This document shows, piece by piece, positions 34,074 through 44,902 of a stretch of 64,000 bases of DNA; position 1 is the stretch's first letter; each line of letters begins with the position of its first letter. Under the pieces are notes generated by a model that searched no databases, was not told the origin of the DNA, and worked only from the letters and a program-made list of their open reading frames with translations. Location of the stretch: the NCBI RefSeq assembly GCF_001528745.1, contig NZ_BCNS01000207.1, positions 1-64,000 of the forward strand, read 5' to 3'. The DNA is from Marinobacterium profundum. GTDB taxonomy: Bacteria; Pseudomonadota; Gammaproteobacteria; Pseudomonadales; Balneatricaceae. Both the position numbers and the translations under genes were made by a program.

Positions 34074-35441
34074 ATGAACCCGCGTCTCTGGATCAAATCC
34101 CCACTAGCCATCTACACTGGCACCGACCAGGATGCCCGCGGCGGCATCGTCGTCCAAGGCAACCGCATTGTTGAAGTGCTGGCTGTCGGACAGCAACCGG
34201 CCCAACCCTGCCAAAACACCTATGACGCCCGCGAGCATGTCGTCATACCCGGGCTGATCAACACCCACCACCACTTTTACCAGACACTGACCCGCGCTTA
34301 TCCAGACGCCCTCAACAAGGAGCTGTTTCCCTGGCTCAAGAGCCTGTACGGCGTCTGGGCGCACCTGGAACCGGAGATGCACGCCCTGGCTACCCGACTG
34401 GCCCTCACAGAGCTGCTGCTGTCGGGCTGCACCACCGCCGCCGACCACCACTATCTGTTTCCCGCCGGCATGGAGCAGGCCATCGACATTCAGGTTGAGG
34501 AAGCCCGCACGCTCGGTATTCGTGCCGTACTGACCCGCGGCTCCATGAGCCTGGGCGAAAAAGACGGCGGCCTGCCGCCCCAGAGCACGGTACAAACCGA
34601 AGAGCAGATTCTGCTCGACAGCGAACGCCTTATAAACCGCTACCACGAGCGTGGCGAGGGCGCCAAAATCCAGATCGCCCTGGCACCCTGCTCACCCTTC
34701 TCGGTCACCACCGACATCATGCGCGAGAGCGCAGTCCTGGCCGAGCGCCTGGACGTACGGCTGCACACCCACCTGGCCGAAACCCTCGACGAAGAAGCCT
34801 TCTGCCAGCAGCGCTTTGGCATGCGCACCGTGGATTACCTCGAAAGCGTCGGCTGGCTGTCGCCGCGCACCTGGCTGGCCCATGGCATTCATTTCGATGA
34901 TCAGGAAATCCAGCGCCTGGGCCAGGCCGGCGTGGGTATCTGCCACTGCCCCAGCTCCAACATGATGCTGGCCTCGGGTATCTGTCGTAATCGCGAGCTC
35001 GAAGCCGCAGGATCCCCCATTGGTCTGGGCGTCGACGGTTCGGCCTCCAACGATGGCTCCAACATGATCAACGAAGTCCGCCAGGCCCTCTATCTGCAGC
35101 GTCTGCGCTACGGCGCATCCAGGGTTACCCACTTTGATGCCTACCGCTGGGCCACTGCAGGGTCGGCCCGGGTGCTTGGGCGGGATGATATAGGCACCCT
35201 GGATATTGGCAAACAGGCCGATATTGCCCTGTTCCGCCTCGACGAACTGCGCTTTTCCGGCAGTCACGACCCACTGGCAGCCTTGCTGCTGTGCGGTGCG
35301 CAGCAGGCCGATCGTGTAATGGTAGCGGGCGAGTGGAAAGTGATAGACGGCACCCTGCCGGGTCAGGACCTGCACCAGTTAATGGCGCAGCATCGCCAGG
35401 CAGCCAAGCGACTGGCAGCAAAGGCCATGGCCAGCCACTAA
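34074..35441 (+). CDS. 8-oxoguanine deaminase (amidohydrolase)
   Basis: Cytosolic metal-dependent amidohydrolase of COG0402, 455 residues. It should deaminate 8-oxoguanine (and perhaps guanine or isocytosine) to urate-type products. Metal and catalytic motifs: NTHHHFYQT near residue 63, HTHLAET near 233, HGIHF near 267 and GVDGSASND near 318. The sequence resembles P. aeruginosa PA0142. SD GAGGA 7 nt before ATG. First of three purine genes on this strand (with gpt and adenine deaminase). Confidence 0.85.
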   Translation: MNPRLWIKSPLAIYTGTDQDARGGIVVQGNRIVEVLAVGQQPAQPCQNTYDAREHVVIPGLINTHHHFYQTLTRAYPDALNKELFPWLKSLYGVWAHLEPEMHALATRLALTELLLSGCTTAADHHYLFPAGMEQAIDIQVEEARTLGIRAVLTRGSMSLGEKDGGLPPQSTVQTEEQILLDSERLINRYHERGEGAKIQIALAPCSPFSVTTDIMRESAVLAERLDVRLHTHLAETLDEEAFCQQRFGMRTVDYLESVGWLSPRTWLAHGIHFDDQEIQRLGQAGVGICHCPSSNMMLASGICRNRELEAAGSPIGLGVDGSASNDGSNMINEVRQALYLQRLRYGASRVTHFDAYRWATAGSARVLGRDDIGTLDIGKQADIALFRLDELRFSGSHDPLAALLLCGAQQADRVMVAGEWKVIDGTLPGQDLHQLMAQHRQAAKRLAAKAMASH

Positions 35442-35590
35442 GCCTTACTTATCCTGCGGTATTACCTGTAGCATTCTGTGGAGCTAGCGGGGGCGGACTG
35501 GCCGCTCCCGCTTAGCAAAGCCTGACTAATCGGTTATGATTCTGCATCGCCGCGTTCGCGCAGCCCCGAATCGATCAGGAGAACAGACCC

Positions 35591-37257
<1,667 letters not shown>

Positions 37258-37286
37258 CCAGTGATTGACCATAGGTAGCTGGCGCT

Positions 37287-39632
37287 TCAGAAGAGCCCGA
37301 ACTGGGGCGCTACCAGGCCATCGAAATCCTGTCCCAGAAACGGCAGCAGGGTATCGACCACCGGCTTGAGCTGACGATCGATATAATGCTGATAATCCAG
37401 CGGTGATCGCACCCAGCCCAGCGGCTCCGGACCGCTGAGCGTAATCAGATACTCTACATGGCTGCCGGGACGAAACGGACTGCGCCGCCCCTGGCGCAGC
37501 ATTTCCTGCTCTACCTTCAGTGCCGCCTGCACGTGGGGCGGACGATTGCGCTGATACTGATCCAGCGGCCGCCGCAGCCGCTTGCGATACACCAGCTCCT
37601 CATCGAGTTCTCCGGCCAGCACCCTGGCCACGGTATCGCGGATCAGGTCCTCGTAGGGCTGATCGTGGAAAACCCGCTCATACAGCTCCAGCTGCAGTCG
37701 CCGCGCCAGCGGTGTCCAGTCGGTGCGCACATTCTCCAGCCCCTTGAACACCAGTTCCTCGCCACCCTCCGCCAGGCGCTTAAGACCGGCGTAACGCTTT
37801 TTGCTGCCCTTGTCGGAATGGCGCATGCGCGGCATCAGAAAGCGCTGGTAATGAGTTTCGTATTCAATTTCCAGATGGCACTCAAGGCCAAAGCGCTGCA
37901 TTAGCTGGTCCTGCCACCAGCCATTCAGATGTACGGCCAGCGCCTCGCCACTGCGCTGGGCGTCTGCATCGCTGCAGCTGTCACCCAGCCAGACAAACAC
38001 CGAATCCGTATCGCCGTAGATCACCTTGTAGCCAAAGTGCCGCTCGATCTCATCCCGGGTGCGGTTAAGAATTTCGTGGCCGCGCAGGGTAATGGAGCCG
38101 GCCAAACGCTGATCAAAGAAGCGACAGACAGTGGATCCCAGCACGCCGTAGAAGGAATTCATGATGATCTTGATGGCCTGGGACAGGGGCGCATTGCGCG
38201 CCTGCTTGGCCTCATCCCGGGCCTGCCACAGGCGCTCAATAATGCGCGGCAGAATGGTCTGGCTGCGGGAAAAAATGGCGCCGTTAAAGCCCGGCACCAG
38301 ATCATCCGGCTCGGCGCCCTCGCACAATCCCCGGGCCATGCCGTAGGGATCGACACAGAAGGTACGGATAATACTGGGATACAGACTCTTGAAGTCGAGC
38401 ACCAGCACCTGACGATAGAGCCCCGGCACCGACTCCATCACAAAGCCGCCGGGAATCGACAGCCCCGACTGGCCCGAGGCATATTCGGAGGCAACATAGC
38501 CGCGACGGTGCAGCTGCGGCAGATACTGGTTATCAAAGGCCGCCGCCGAGCCGCCAATCTTGTCCAGTGGCAGGCCGGTCAGACGGGCGCGCTCAACCAG
38601 ATAATGCAGTAGCTGCGCCTTGGCGAAGATATCCCACACCAGCACGCAGTCTTCCAGGTTATAGCGCGCCAGCGCCAGCGGATCCTCACGGAACAGGCGC
38701 TGGATCTCCTCCCCCCGCGTATCCACCTTGTCGACCAGCTTGCCACGCTGCAAAAATACCCGCGCCACATGCTCCAGCGAAAAGCTCTCAAAACTGAAGG
38801 TGGCACCGCGCAGGGTATCAATGCCATCAATCACCAGCCGGCCGGCAAGGCGCACAAACCCCTTGCCTGCAGCAGAATCAATCAACTTAAGCACGCTGGA
38901 ATCCCGCCCCAGGCAGAGCTTCACACCCAGCGCCCGGGCGCGCTGCGACAGCACCCTGAAGTCGAAGTCGATTACATTCCAGCCGATAAAAATATCGGGG
39001 TCGAATTCCCGCACCAGCGCCATCAGCCGATGCAACAGAGCGCACTCATCGGGCAAAAACTCGAGCCAGTCGGAATCCTCGCCCTGACCGCGCATCAGCA
39101 CCCGGCGCATACCCTCGCCATAGAGTCCGATGGAGTGAATTCGATCGGCGTTAAGGGTCGTTTCCAGATCGATGGACAACATGCGCAGCTGTGCGCTGTA
39201 GTCAGACGGGCGCAGCAGAGGCGTCGCATCACTGCGGCTCAGCACTCTGACACCGCCCTGAATAAAGCGCTCCATCAGAAAGCGATCCACCGGGCGGATA
39301 TCCTCTTCCAGCAGCGCAACGCCACCCTGGGTCAGGCGTTCAATCAGGCTGCGCTGCAGCTTCAGGCTCTGGCTGTAGAGCGCCGACACCGGTTCACCGG
39401 TAAGATCCTGCAGCTCAAGCTCGGTCAGGGTCCAGCCTGACAGGTCCTGCAGCAGCAGCTCTACCTGATCGGTCTGGCTGCGGCGGACAAAGAAGACGGC
39501 CTTTTGGCCGCCAATGCGCACTTCCTGCGCGCCCGTATCGGTGCTGAGCCAGTAGCTCAATTCGATACCCTCGCGGGTATCACGCTGCTGCCGGCTTAGC
39601 ACAAAGCCCGTCAGATCAGGCGGCGCACTCAA
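37287..39632 (-). CDS. polB: DNA polymerase II
   Basis: Family B repair polymerase, 781 residues (E. coli 783). The exonuclease motif I is SIDLETT, with WNVIDFDF as motif II; polymerase motifs are DFKSLYPSIIRTF (A), KIIMNSFYGVLG (B) and YGDTDSVF (C). All key acidic residues are present, so it should be active with proofreading. The start is TTG at 39632, overlapping the mvaD stop as TTGA, with no Shine-Dalgarno, so translation depends on coupling to mvaD. In E. coli polB is a single SOS gene; here it ends the mevalonate operon and no LexA box is seen before it. Confidence 0.93.
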   Translation of the reverse strand: MSAPPDLTGFVLSRQQRDTREGIELSYWLSTDTGAQEVRIGGQKAVFFVRRSQTDQVELLLQDLSGWTLTELELQDLTGEPVSALYSQSLKLQRSLIERLTQGGVALLEEDIRPVDRFLMERFIQGGVRVLSRSDATPLLRPSDYSAQLRMLSIDLETTLNADRIHSIGLYGEGMRRVLMRGQGEDSDWLEFLPDECALLHRLMALVREFDPDIFIGWNVIDFDFRVLSQRARALGVKLCLGRDSSVLKLIDSAAGKGFVRLAGRLVIDGIDTLRGATFSFESFSLEHVARVFLQRGKLVDKVDTRGEEIQRLFREDPLALARYNLEDCVLVWDIFAKAQLLHYLVERARLTGLPLDKIGGSAAAFDNQYLPQLHRRGYVASEYASGQSGLSIPGGFVMESVPGLYRQVLVLDFKSLYPSIIRTFCVDPYGMARGLCEGAEPDDLVPGFNGAIFSRSQTILPRIIERLWQARDEAKQARNAPLSQAIKIIMNSFYGVLGSTVCRFFDQRLAGSITLRGHEILNRTRDEIERHFGYKVIYGDTDSVFVWLGDSCSDADAQRSGEALAVHLNGWWQDQLMQRFGLECHLEIEYETHYQRFLMPRMRHSDKGSKKRYAGLKRLAEGGEELVFKGLENVRTDWTPLARRLQLELYERVFHDQPYEDLIRDTVARVLAGELDEELVYRKRLRRPLDQYQRNRPPHVQAALKVEQEMLRQGRRSPFRPGSHVEYLITLSGPEPLGWVRSPLDYQHYIDRQLKPVVDTLLPFLGQDFDGLVAPQFGLF

Positions 39633-40624
39633 GCGCGAAAGGGCGCCACAACTTCAAGCCCCGGGAAGGCCTGCTCAATCGACGCCTGATCGGCGGCCTC
39701 GAACAGCAGCTTGAGGTTAGGGCCTGCATCCATGGTGAAATAAACCGCCAGACCCTGCTCACGCAACTGCCAGACCTGCTGCATGGCGGCTACCGAATCC
39801 GGTGTCCAGTACAGCAGCGGCGGCCAGGACGCGATCATGGTGGCATGCATCGACAGCGAGTTTTGCTCCGCCGTCTGACCCAGCAGCGCAAAGTCCTTGT
39901 CGCCGATGGCCTGGTGCAGCCGGGTCAGATCGGCGGCGGCCTGTAACGGCCAGCTCTGATAAAGATGGGCGGTTTCGATGGTGCGCTTCATGCCGGCGCG
40001 ACTGTCAACGGCCTTTTTGCCGGTCGCCACCTTCACCAGACCAATGCGCAGCTCGGGCCAGCTTGCCTGCAGCTGTACACCGTGGGAGTCCATGCCATCA
40101 TCACGAACACCATCGTCCCACTGCACAAAACCCTCGAACAGCGAACGGCAGGCACTGCCACTGCCCATGCGGGCAAAGGCCGACAGCACCGCTGGTTTCA
40201 GCTGCAGATCCAGCCACTGATCCAGCGCCAGCGTCAGCGCGGCAAAACCCGAGGCAGAGGATGCTAGCCCTGCGGCCGTGGGAATATTGTTACGTGTATG
40301 CACATGCACCGGCAGCGAGCGGCCTGCGCGAAACAGATCGACGAAGGCCAGCAGCTTGCGGCTAAAAGCACTGTCCAGCGGCTGCTCCGCATCGTTGAGC
40401 CAGACCCGGTCACAGCCATCGGCAGCAAGGGTCAGGCGGGTGCGGGTTCCCAGGTGCGCCAGGGACACCGACAGGCTCGCATTGATCGGCAGGTTCAGTT
40501 CGGCATCGCGCTTGCCCCAGTATTTGCACAGCGCAATATTGCTCGGCGCAAAGGCCTCTGCTTCGTGCCCTGGCGCCAGCGTCGCCGGAAGGTGGGCCTG
40601 TACGACCTGTAGTTTGCTGATCAT
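39629..40624 (-). CDS. mvaD: Diphosphomevalonate decarboxylase
   Basis: Last step of the mevalonate pathway: ATP-dependent decarboxylation to isopentenyl diphosphate. 331 residues of the GHMP fold. Signatures: APSNIALCKYWGKRDAELNL near residue 25 (K-Y-W-G-K-R), INASLSVSL near 47, TAAGLASSASGFAALTLAL (GHMP loop) near 120. ATG 40624 has AGGAGG 10 nt upstream. Overlaps polB by 4 bp. Confidence 0.92.
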   Translation of the reverse strand: MISKLQVVQAHLPATLAPGHEAEAFAPSNIALCKYWGKRDAELNLPINASLSVSLAHLGTRTRLTLAADGCDRVWLNDAEQPLDSAFSRKLLAFVDLFRAGRSLPVHVHTRNNIPTAAGLASSASGFAALTLALDQWLDLQLKPAVLSAFARMGSGSACRSLFEGFVQWDDGVRDDGMDSHGVQLQASWPELRIGLVKVATGKKAVDSRAGMKRTIETAHLYQSWPLQAAADLTRLHQAIGDKDFALLGQTAEQNSLSMHATMIASWPPLLYWTPDSVAAMQQVWQLREQGLAVYFTMDAGPNLKLLFEAADQASIEQAFPGLEVVAPFRA

Positions 40625-40677
40625 CTGCTGTACGCCTCCTGTCGCTATTCTGTAAAAATTCTGGAATGCCAATCGCC

Positions 40678-41616
40678 TCAGTCGCGCTCCAGCCGCAGGC
40701 CCTGACCGCTGACCGCCACCTCGATACGCTCAAACTCCGCCGCCAGCGTACTATCCTCGCCCAGCGCCAGTACACAGTCGCCCAGGCCTGATCCTGATAT
40801 TTTGGCCCCCAGCACAGCAGGGTTGGCGCGCAGGCGGTAAATCATCTGCGCCAGTGTCGGGTCATTCACCCCCAGGGCGTCCATGAGGCCCTGATAGATA
40901 TTCATCAGTTTGCCCAGTTGCGGCCAGTCCTGTTGCCGCACAGCCACTTCAGCCGCCACTGTACTGCGGTGCATCAGCTCATAGAGCCCGCTATGCAAAG
41001 ATTCAAGGCCGCTGGCCGCCTGCTGCGCCACGAGCGCCAGAACGTCAGGCGTGCGGGTCTTGTAACCGGCGTAGTACAGACTTATCGGCGGCAGGCCCGG
41101 CAAGCGGTCAACACTGCGGGGGGACACTGTGTAACCAATCAGGCCGCCATAAACGCTGGCAGCAAGATCGGTGCCCGAGCCCCGCCCCTGCACCCGGTGA
41201 ATGATCGCGAGCGCGTGATCAAACACATAGTCCGGCTCAGTACTCTCGTTGCAGCAGGCCAGCAATGCCGCCACCAGCGCCGCAGTCACCGCCGCCGAGG
41301 AACCCAGCCCCACGGTATGGGAGAATTCGGATTGAATATCAAGCTCGAAGCCACACGGCAGGCGCTCGGCGAACAGACCAATGGTGGCCAGTACAAAACT
41401 GAGGTTTTCATCCCTGGGCAGCGTATCCAGGGTACCGCTGACAGTGCCCAGCGCGGAGCGCACATGTATCTCGCGATCATTGCGTCGCACCAGATGCAGG
41501 TGCATAAAGCGGTTCACCGCACAGGCGATGGCCCGGTGGCCGAAGAGTACTGCGTGCTCGCCCATAACCATAATGCTGCCAGGCGCGCTGACCCTGATGG
41601 CGGTCCATTCACTCAT
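40678..41616 (-). CDS. GHMP kinase, probable mevalonate kinase
   Basis: 312 residues with GHMP kinase motifs: SAPGSIMVMGEHAVLFGHRA at the N-terminus, GLGSSAAVTAALVAAL near residue 103, and AKISGSGLGDCVLAL near the C-terminus. The order of motifs and GEHAVL favour mevalonate kinase over the neighbour, but both GHMP genes look alike and the two roles (mevalonate and phosphomevalonate kinase) could be exchanged. Start chosen at ATG 41616 (AGAGG upstream); the frame runs to 41790. Confidence 0.75.
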   Translation of the reverse strand: MSEWTAIRVSAPGSIMVMGEHAVLFGHRAIACAVNRFMHLHLVRRNDREIHVRSALGTVSGTLDTLPRDENLSFVLATIGLFAERLPCGFELDIQSEFSHTVGLGSSAAVTAALVAALLACCNESTEPDYVFDHALAIIHRVQGRGSGTDLAASVYGGLIGYTVSPRSVDRLPGLPPISLYYAGYKTRTPDVLALVAQQAASGLESLHSGLYELMHRSTVAAEVAVRQQDWPQLGKLMNIYQGLMDALGVNDPTLAQMIYRLRANPAVLGAKISGSGLGDCVLALGEDSTLAAEFERIEVAVSGQGLRLERD

Positions 41617-41690
41617 GTTCGTGCCTCTGTTCCACTGCGGCTCTGCGTTTCTACGGATTCCCGGCGCTCGCCCGATCGCTGTACTTAAAC

Positions 41691-42695
41691 TCAGGGCAGC
41701 CAGCGCACGCCCTGACGGTCTTCCTTCAGTTTGCCCCAGCGCCAATCCGGCGCAAGATCCAGCCTGTCCGGCGCCCCCTCTGGCAACCACAGCAGCATGA
41801 GCCCGCCCTGATCACCGGATACAGAACCCGCACCGCACACCTTGGCTGCGCCGCCGCGCTGCTCTACCTGCTCAGCGAGCCGCACCAGGGGGGCTGGCAC
41901 CACGCCTATGCGTGTCAGCAAACGGTGGTTCTCCCGCACCGGCTCCACCAGCGACTCACCCTGTAGTAGTGCCTGCTCCACATGATCGGTAACAGCGGCA
42001 AAATCCTTCCAGATAGCGGAGCCGGTAAAGTTGCGCCGCACCCGGTCGACACAGGCGCCTGTACTTGCTGCAGGCGTGCCGGTAAACAGCCAGAACCAGC
42101 CTTCCCCCAGCCCCTGCTCGGCCAGAGGCAGGCGACTGACAGCGCCGTCGCGCACCTTAACCAGACCACCATGGCACACCGCCGCCGCATCAATGGCACT
42201 GCCCTGACCGTGTTGCAGCCGCTCGCAATGACGCACCTGCTGGACAAGCGCCTCAATATCATCGAACTCGCCAAATAGTTTTAACAGTGCAGCAATCAGC
42301 GCCGCGGATGAACCCATGCCGGCGCCAATGGGAATATCGGAATCAATCTTCACCCGTCCGCCATGCAGATGCTCCAGACCCGACAGCAAGCGCGCCATAT
42401 CCACGGCATAGAACACAAGCTCAGCAGGTTTTTTCAGGATCTGACCGATGGACAGCTCGCCACGCAGATAGCGCTCGAAGTAGGAGTCCAGTCGGGTACG
42501 CAGGGAATGAAACTTGTCGAAGCCCAGAACATGGGTCTTCTCGTGGGTCTGCCAGCTTAGCCTGGGCAGACGGTCGGGCTCAAAGCTGACGCGCATCTGA
42601 CGATCTACCGCCAGTGCCAGTGCCGGCGCCCCGTATACGACAGAGTGTTCACCACTGATGATGATCTTGCCGGGGGCGCAAACCTGCTTTAGCAC
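41691..42695 (-). CDS. GHMP kinase, probable phosphomevalonate kinase
   Basis: 334 residues; motifs CAPGKIIISGEHSVVYGAPA at the start, IGAGMGSSAALIAALL near residue 121, and a less regular third motif AKVCGAGSVSGDQGG. It is the second GHMP kinase between mvaD and mvaS and should supply the phosphomevalonate kinase step by elimination. The GTG start at 42695 overlaps the mvaS stop by 7 bp. Substrate assignment is inference. Confidence 0.7.
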   Translation of the reverse strand: MLKQVCAPGKIIISGEHSVVYGAPALALAVDRQMRVSFEPDRLPRLSWQTHEKTHVLGFDKFHSLRTRLDSYFERYLRGELSIGQILKKPAELVFYAVDMARLLSGLEHLHGGRVKIDSDIPIGAGMGSSAALIAALLKLFGEFDDIEALVQQVRHCERLQHGQGSAIDAAAVCHGGLVKVRDGAVSRLPLAEQGLGEGWFWLFTGTPAASTGACVDRVRRNFTGSAIWKDFAAVTDHVEQALLQGESLVEPVRENHRLLTRIGVVPAPLVRLAEQVEQRGGAAKVCGAGSVSGDQGGLMLLWLPEGAPDRLDLAPDWRWGKLKEDRQGVRWLP

Positions 42696-43855
42696 ACAAC
42701 GTATTCGCGCTTGTGGTGGGAAATGGCCGCCAGACGGAAGCGCCCCGTAGTGGTCGCCGGGATATCGTGGTGCTCACCGTCACGGGGGTCCGGATAACGA
42801 TACAGCTGCAGGTACTCTTCATAGCTGAGTTCCTGGCGTGCATCCAGCAACTGGCGGTGCTGATCGCGGTGCAGCCAGCGCTCATACCCATCCATCACTC
42901 GGCCGGAGAAAAATTCAGCCACACAGCCAGAACCATAGCTAAAAAAGCCGATGCGCTGACCTGCCAGGTTCTGCTGGCAGTTTTCCAGCAGTGATACGAG
43001 ACCAATGTACATAGAGGCCGTATAGCTGTTACCGATGGCGCGGTTATACAGCAGCGTGTCCTCGATCTGCCCCTCGATCTGTTCCGCATTCAGCACACAT
43101 TTGTTCAGTTTGGCCAGGTGCTGATGCGCCTTCTGCGCCATGCGCCCAAACGGCAGGTGGTAGCAGAAATAACCGAAGTCAGTGAACAGCAGCGAGCTGG
43201 CGTTATGGAAATTTTCCCAGGCCTTTTTCAGTGACTTGAGATAGATTTTGGTCGAATACTTGCCATCAACCAGCGCCGTACTCCGGTAGTTGGGCCGCCA
43301 GAAATCCATCACATCTTCGGTGTAATTGCCGACTTCCGGGTCAATTTCCACCAGCCGCGGATTGGCACTGACCATCATGGCCACGGCGCCGCAACCTTGG
43401 GTCGCCTCACCCGGCGTATTCAGGTCGTAACGGGCAACATCAGACGCGACCACCAGCACCTTGGTGTCGGGTCTGCGTGCTACCAGGGCACAGGCCATCT
43501 GAATTGCAGCCGTGGCGCTGTAGCAAGCCTGCTTCAACTCAACCACGCGACAGTTCGACGACAGCCCCAGCAACCGGTGCACATAGACACCCGCGGCCTT
43601 GGACTGGTCGATACCGGTTTCGGTCGCAAACAGCAGCGTTGTTACGCGCTCACCTGCGCCTTCTGCAACCAGGGGCATAGCCGCATTGGCCGCCATGGTG
43701 ACGATGTCCTCGTCCGGCGCCGCCATGCCCATTTTTTCCTGTCCTATACCGACATAGTACTTATCCGGATCCGTCTGCTGGGCCTCGGCCAGAGTGCGCA
43801 GATCCAGGTAATAGTTCGAGGTATAGAAACTGATTTCATCAATACCGACTGACAT
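42689..43855 (-). CDS. mvaS: Hydroxymethylglutaryl-CoA synthase
   Basis: Condenses acetyl-CoA with acetoacetyl-CoA to HMG-CoA, the entry of the mevalonate pathway. 388 residues, thiolase fold. The catalytic triad is visible: Glu in FATETGIDQSKAAG near residue 79, Cys in LKQACYSATAA near 111, His in YHLPFGRMAQKAH near 233. Bacterial-type length. The 3' end overlaps the next kinase gene; fni is 15 bp upstream. Confidence 0.95.
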   Translation of the reverse strand: MSVGIDEISFYTSNYYLDLRTLAEAQQTDPDKYYVGIGQEKMGMAAPDEDIVTMAANAAMPLVAEGAGERVTTLLFATETGIDQSKAAGVYVHRLLGLSSNCRVVELKQACYSATAAIQMACALVARRPDTKVLVVASDVARYDLNTPGEATQGCGAVAMMVSANPRLVEIDPEVGNYTEDVMDFWRPNYRSTALVDGKYSTKIYLKSLKKAWENFHNASSLLFTDFGYFCYHLPFGRMAQKAHQHLAKLNKCVLNAEQIEGQIEDTLLYNRAIGNSYTASMYIGLVSLLENCQQNLAGQRIGFFSYGSGCVAEFFSGRVMDGYERWLHRDQHRQLLDARQELSYEEYLQLYRYPDPRDGEHHDIPATTTGRFRLAAISHHKREYVVC

Positions 43856-43870
43856 AAGTGGTTGTGTTCC

Positions 43871-44902
43871 TCAACGCTCTTCAAGAAGCAGATTTTGGTT
43901 CCTGAACAACGACGCGATATCCGGAGTTCCCAGCAGAAACATGGCGATTCTAAACTCTTTGCGCAGCTGTTCGATAACAGCAACCACGGCATCCGCAGAC
44001 TCCATGGCAGGGCGCAGAAAGGGCGCAGCCAGACCGCACAAAGAGCCGCCGAGTATAACAGCTTTCACCATGTCAATCCCATCCCTCAGACCGCCACTGG
44101 CGATCAGCGTGGCACGGTCTGCATAGGGCTGGGCAAGCTGCAATGCCAGTGGTGTGGGCGTCCCCCAGTCCTGAAAACGCAGCCCGGTAGGATCTTCCCC
44201 GCCCGAACAACGATGGTACTCGATCCGACTCCAGGAAGTGCCGCCACTGCCGGCCACATCGAACAGGGTAACACCGGCGGCAAGCCCTGCGGCTATATCC
44301 TCAGGTGCCAGGCCGCAGCCCACTTCCTTCAAAATCAGCGGCACCGACAGTGAGCTCGACAACGCTGCTATGCGCTCGCCAAGGCCTGCAAAGTTGGTAT
44401 CGCCCTCTGGCTGTATGGCTTCTTGCAGCGGGTTCAGGTGCAGATAGAGCGCATCGGCCTCCAGGCAGTCTACCGCCTGCTGACACTGACGCTGATCAAA
44501 ACCGTAGTTCAGCTGCACGGCGCCGACATTGCCCATCAGCAAGGTGGTCGGCGCCAGATGCCGCAGCTCAAAGCTGGCACGCGCTTCAGGCTGAGTAAAC
44601 ATTACCCGCTGCGACCCCACGGCCAGCGCAACCTGGCAGCGCTCGGCCGCCACGGCCAGGTTGTGATTGATGGTACGAACCAGTGCATGATCACCGCCGG
44701 TCATGGAAGAAATCAGCAGCGGAAAGCTGAGTGTCTTGCCAAGCAAGCTGGTCGAGCTGTCGATGGCTGCAAGATCAAGGTTGGGCAGCGCCCGGTGGCG
44801 CAGATGAATGCGATCAAACCAGGCCCCTGCGCGCTCAATCGCCGGATCCTTCTCGATGGCCCTGATATGCTCTATCTTGCGCTCGTTCGTCGGGTCCGAC
44901 AT
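43871..44902 (-). CDS. fni: Isopentenyl-diphosphate delta-isomerase, type 2
   Basis: FMN- and NADPH-dependent interconversion of IPP and DMAPP, needed by mevalonate-pathway organisms. 343 residues, TIM barrel. Motifs: RKIEHI at the start (N-terminal signature), ISSMTGG near residue 65, GSQR near 96, LKEVGCG near 190 and the FMN phosphate loop GSGGTSW near 217. Starts with a 1-bp overlap on the mvaA stop. Confidence 0.95.
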   Translation of the reverse strand: MSDPTNERKIEHIRAIEKDPAIERAGAWFDRIHLRHRALPNLDLAAIDSSTSLLGKTLSFPLLISSMTGGDHALVRTINHNLAVAAERCQVALAVGSQRVMFTQPEARASFELRHLAPTTLLMGNVGAVQLNYGFDQRQCQQAVDCLEADALYLHLNPLQEAIQPEGDTNFAGLGERIAALSSSLSVPLILKEVGCGLAPEDIAAGLAAGVTLFDVAGSGGTSWSRIEYHRCSGGEDPTGLRFQDWGTPTPLALQLAQPYADRATLIASGGLRDGIDMVKAVILGGSLCGLAAPFLRPAMESADAVVAVIEQLRKEFRIAMFLLGTPDIASLFRNQNLLLEER

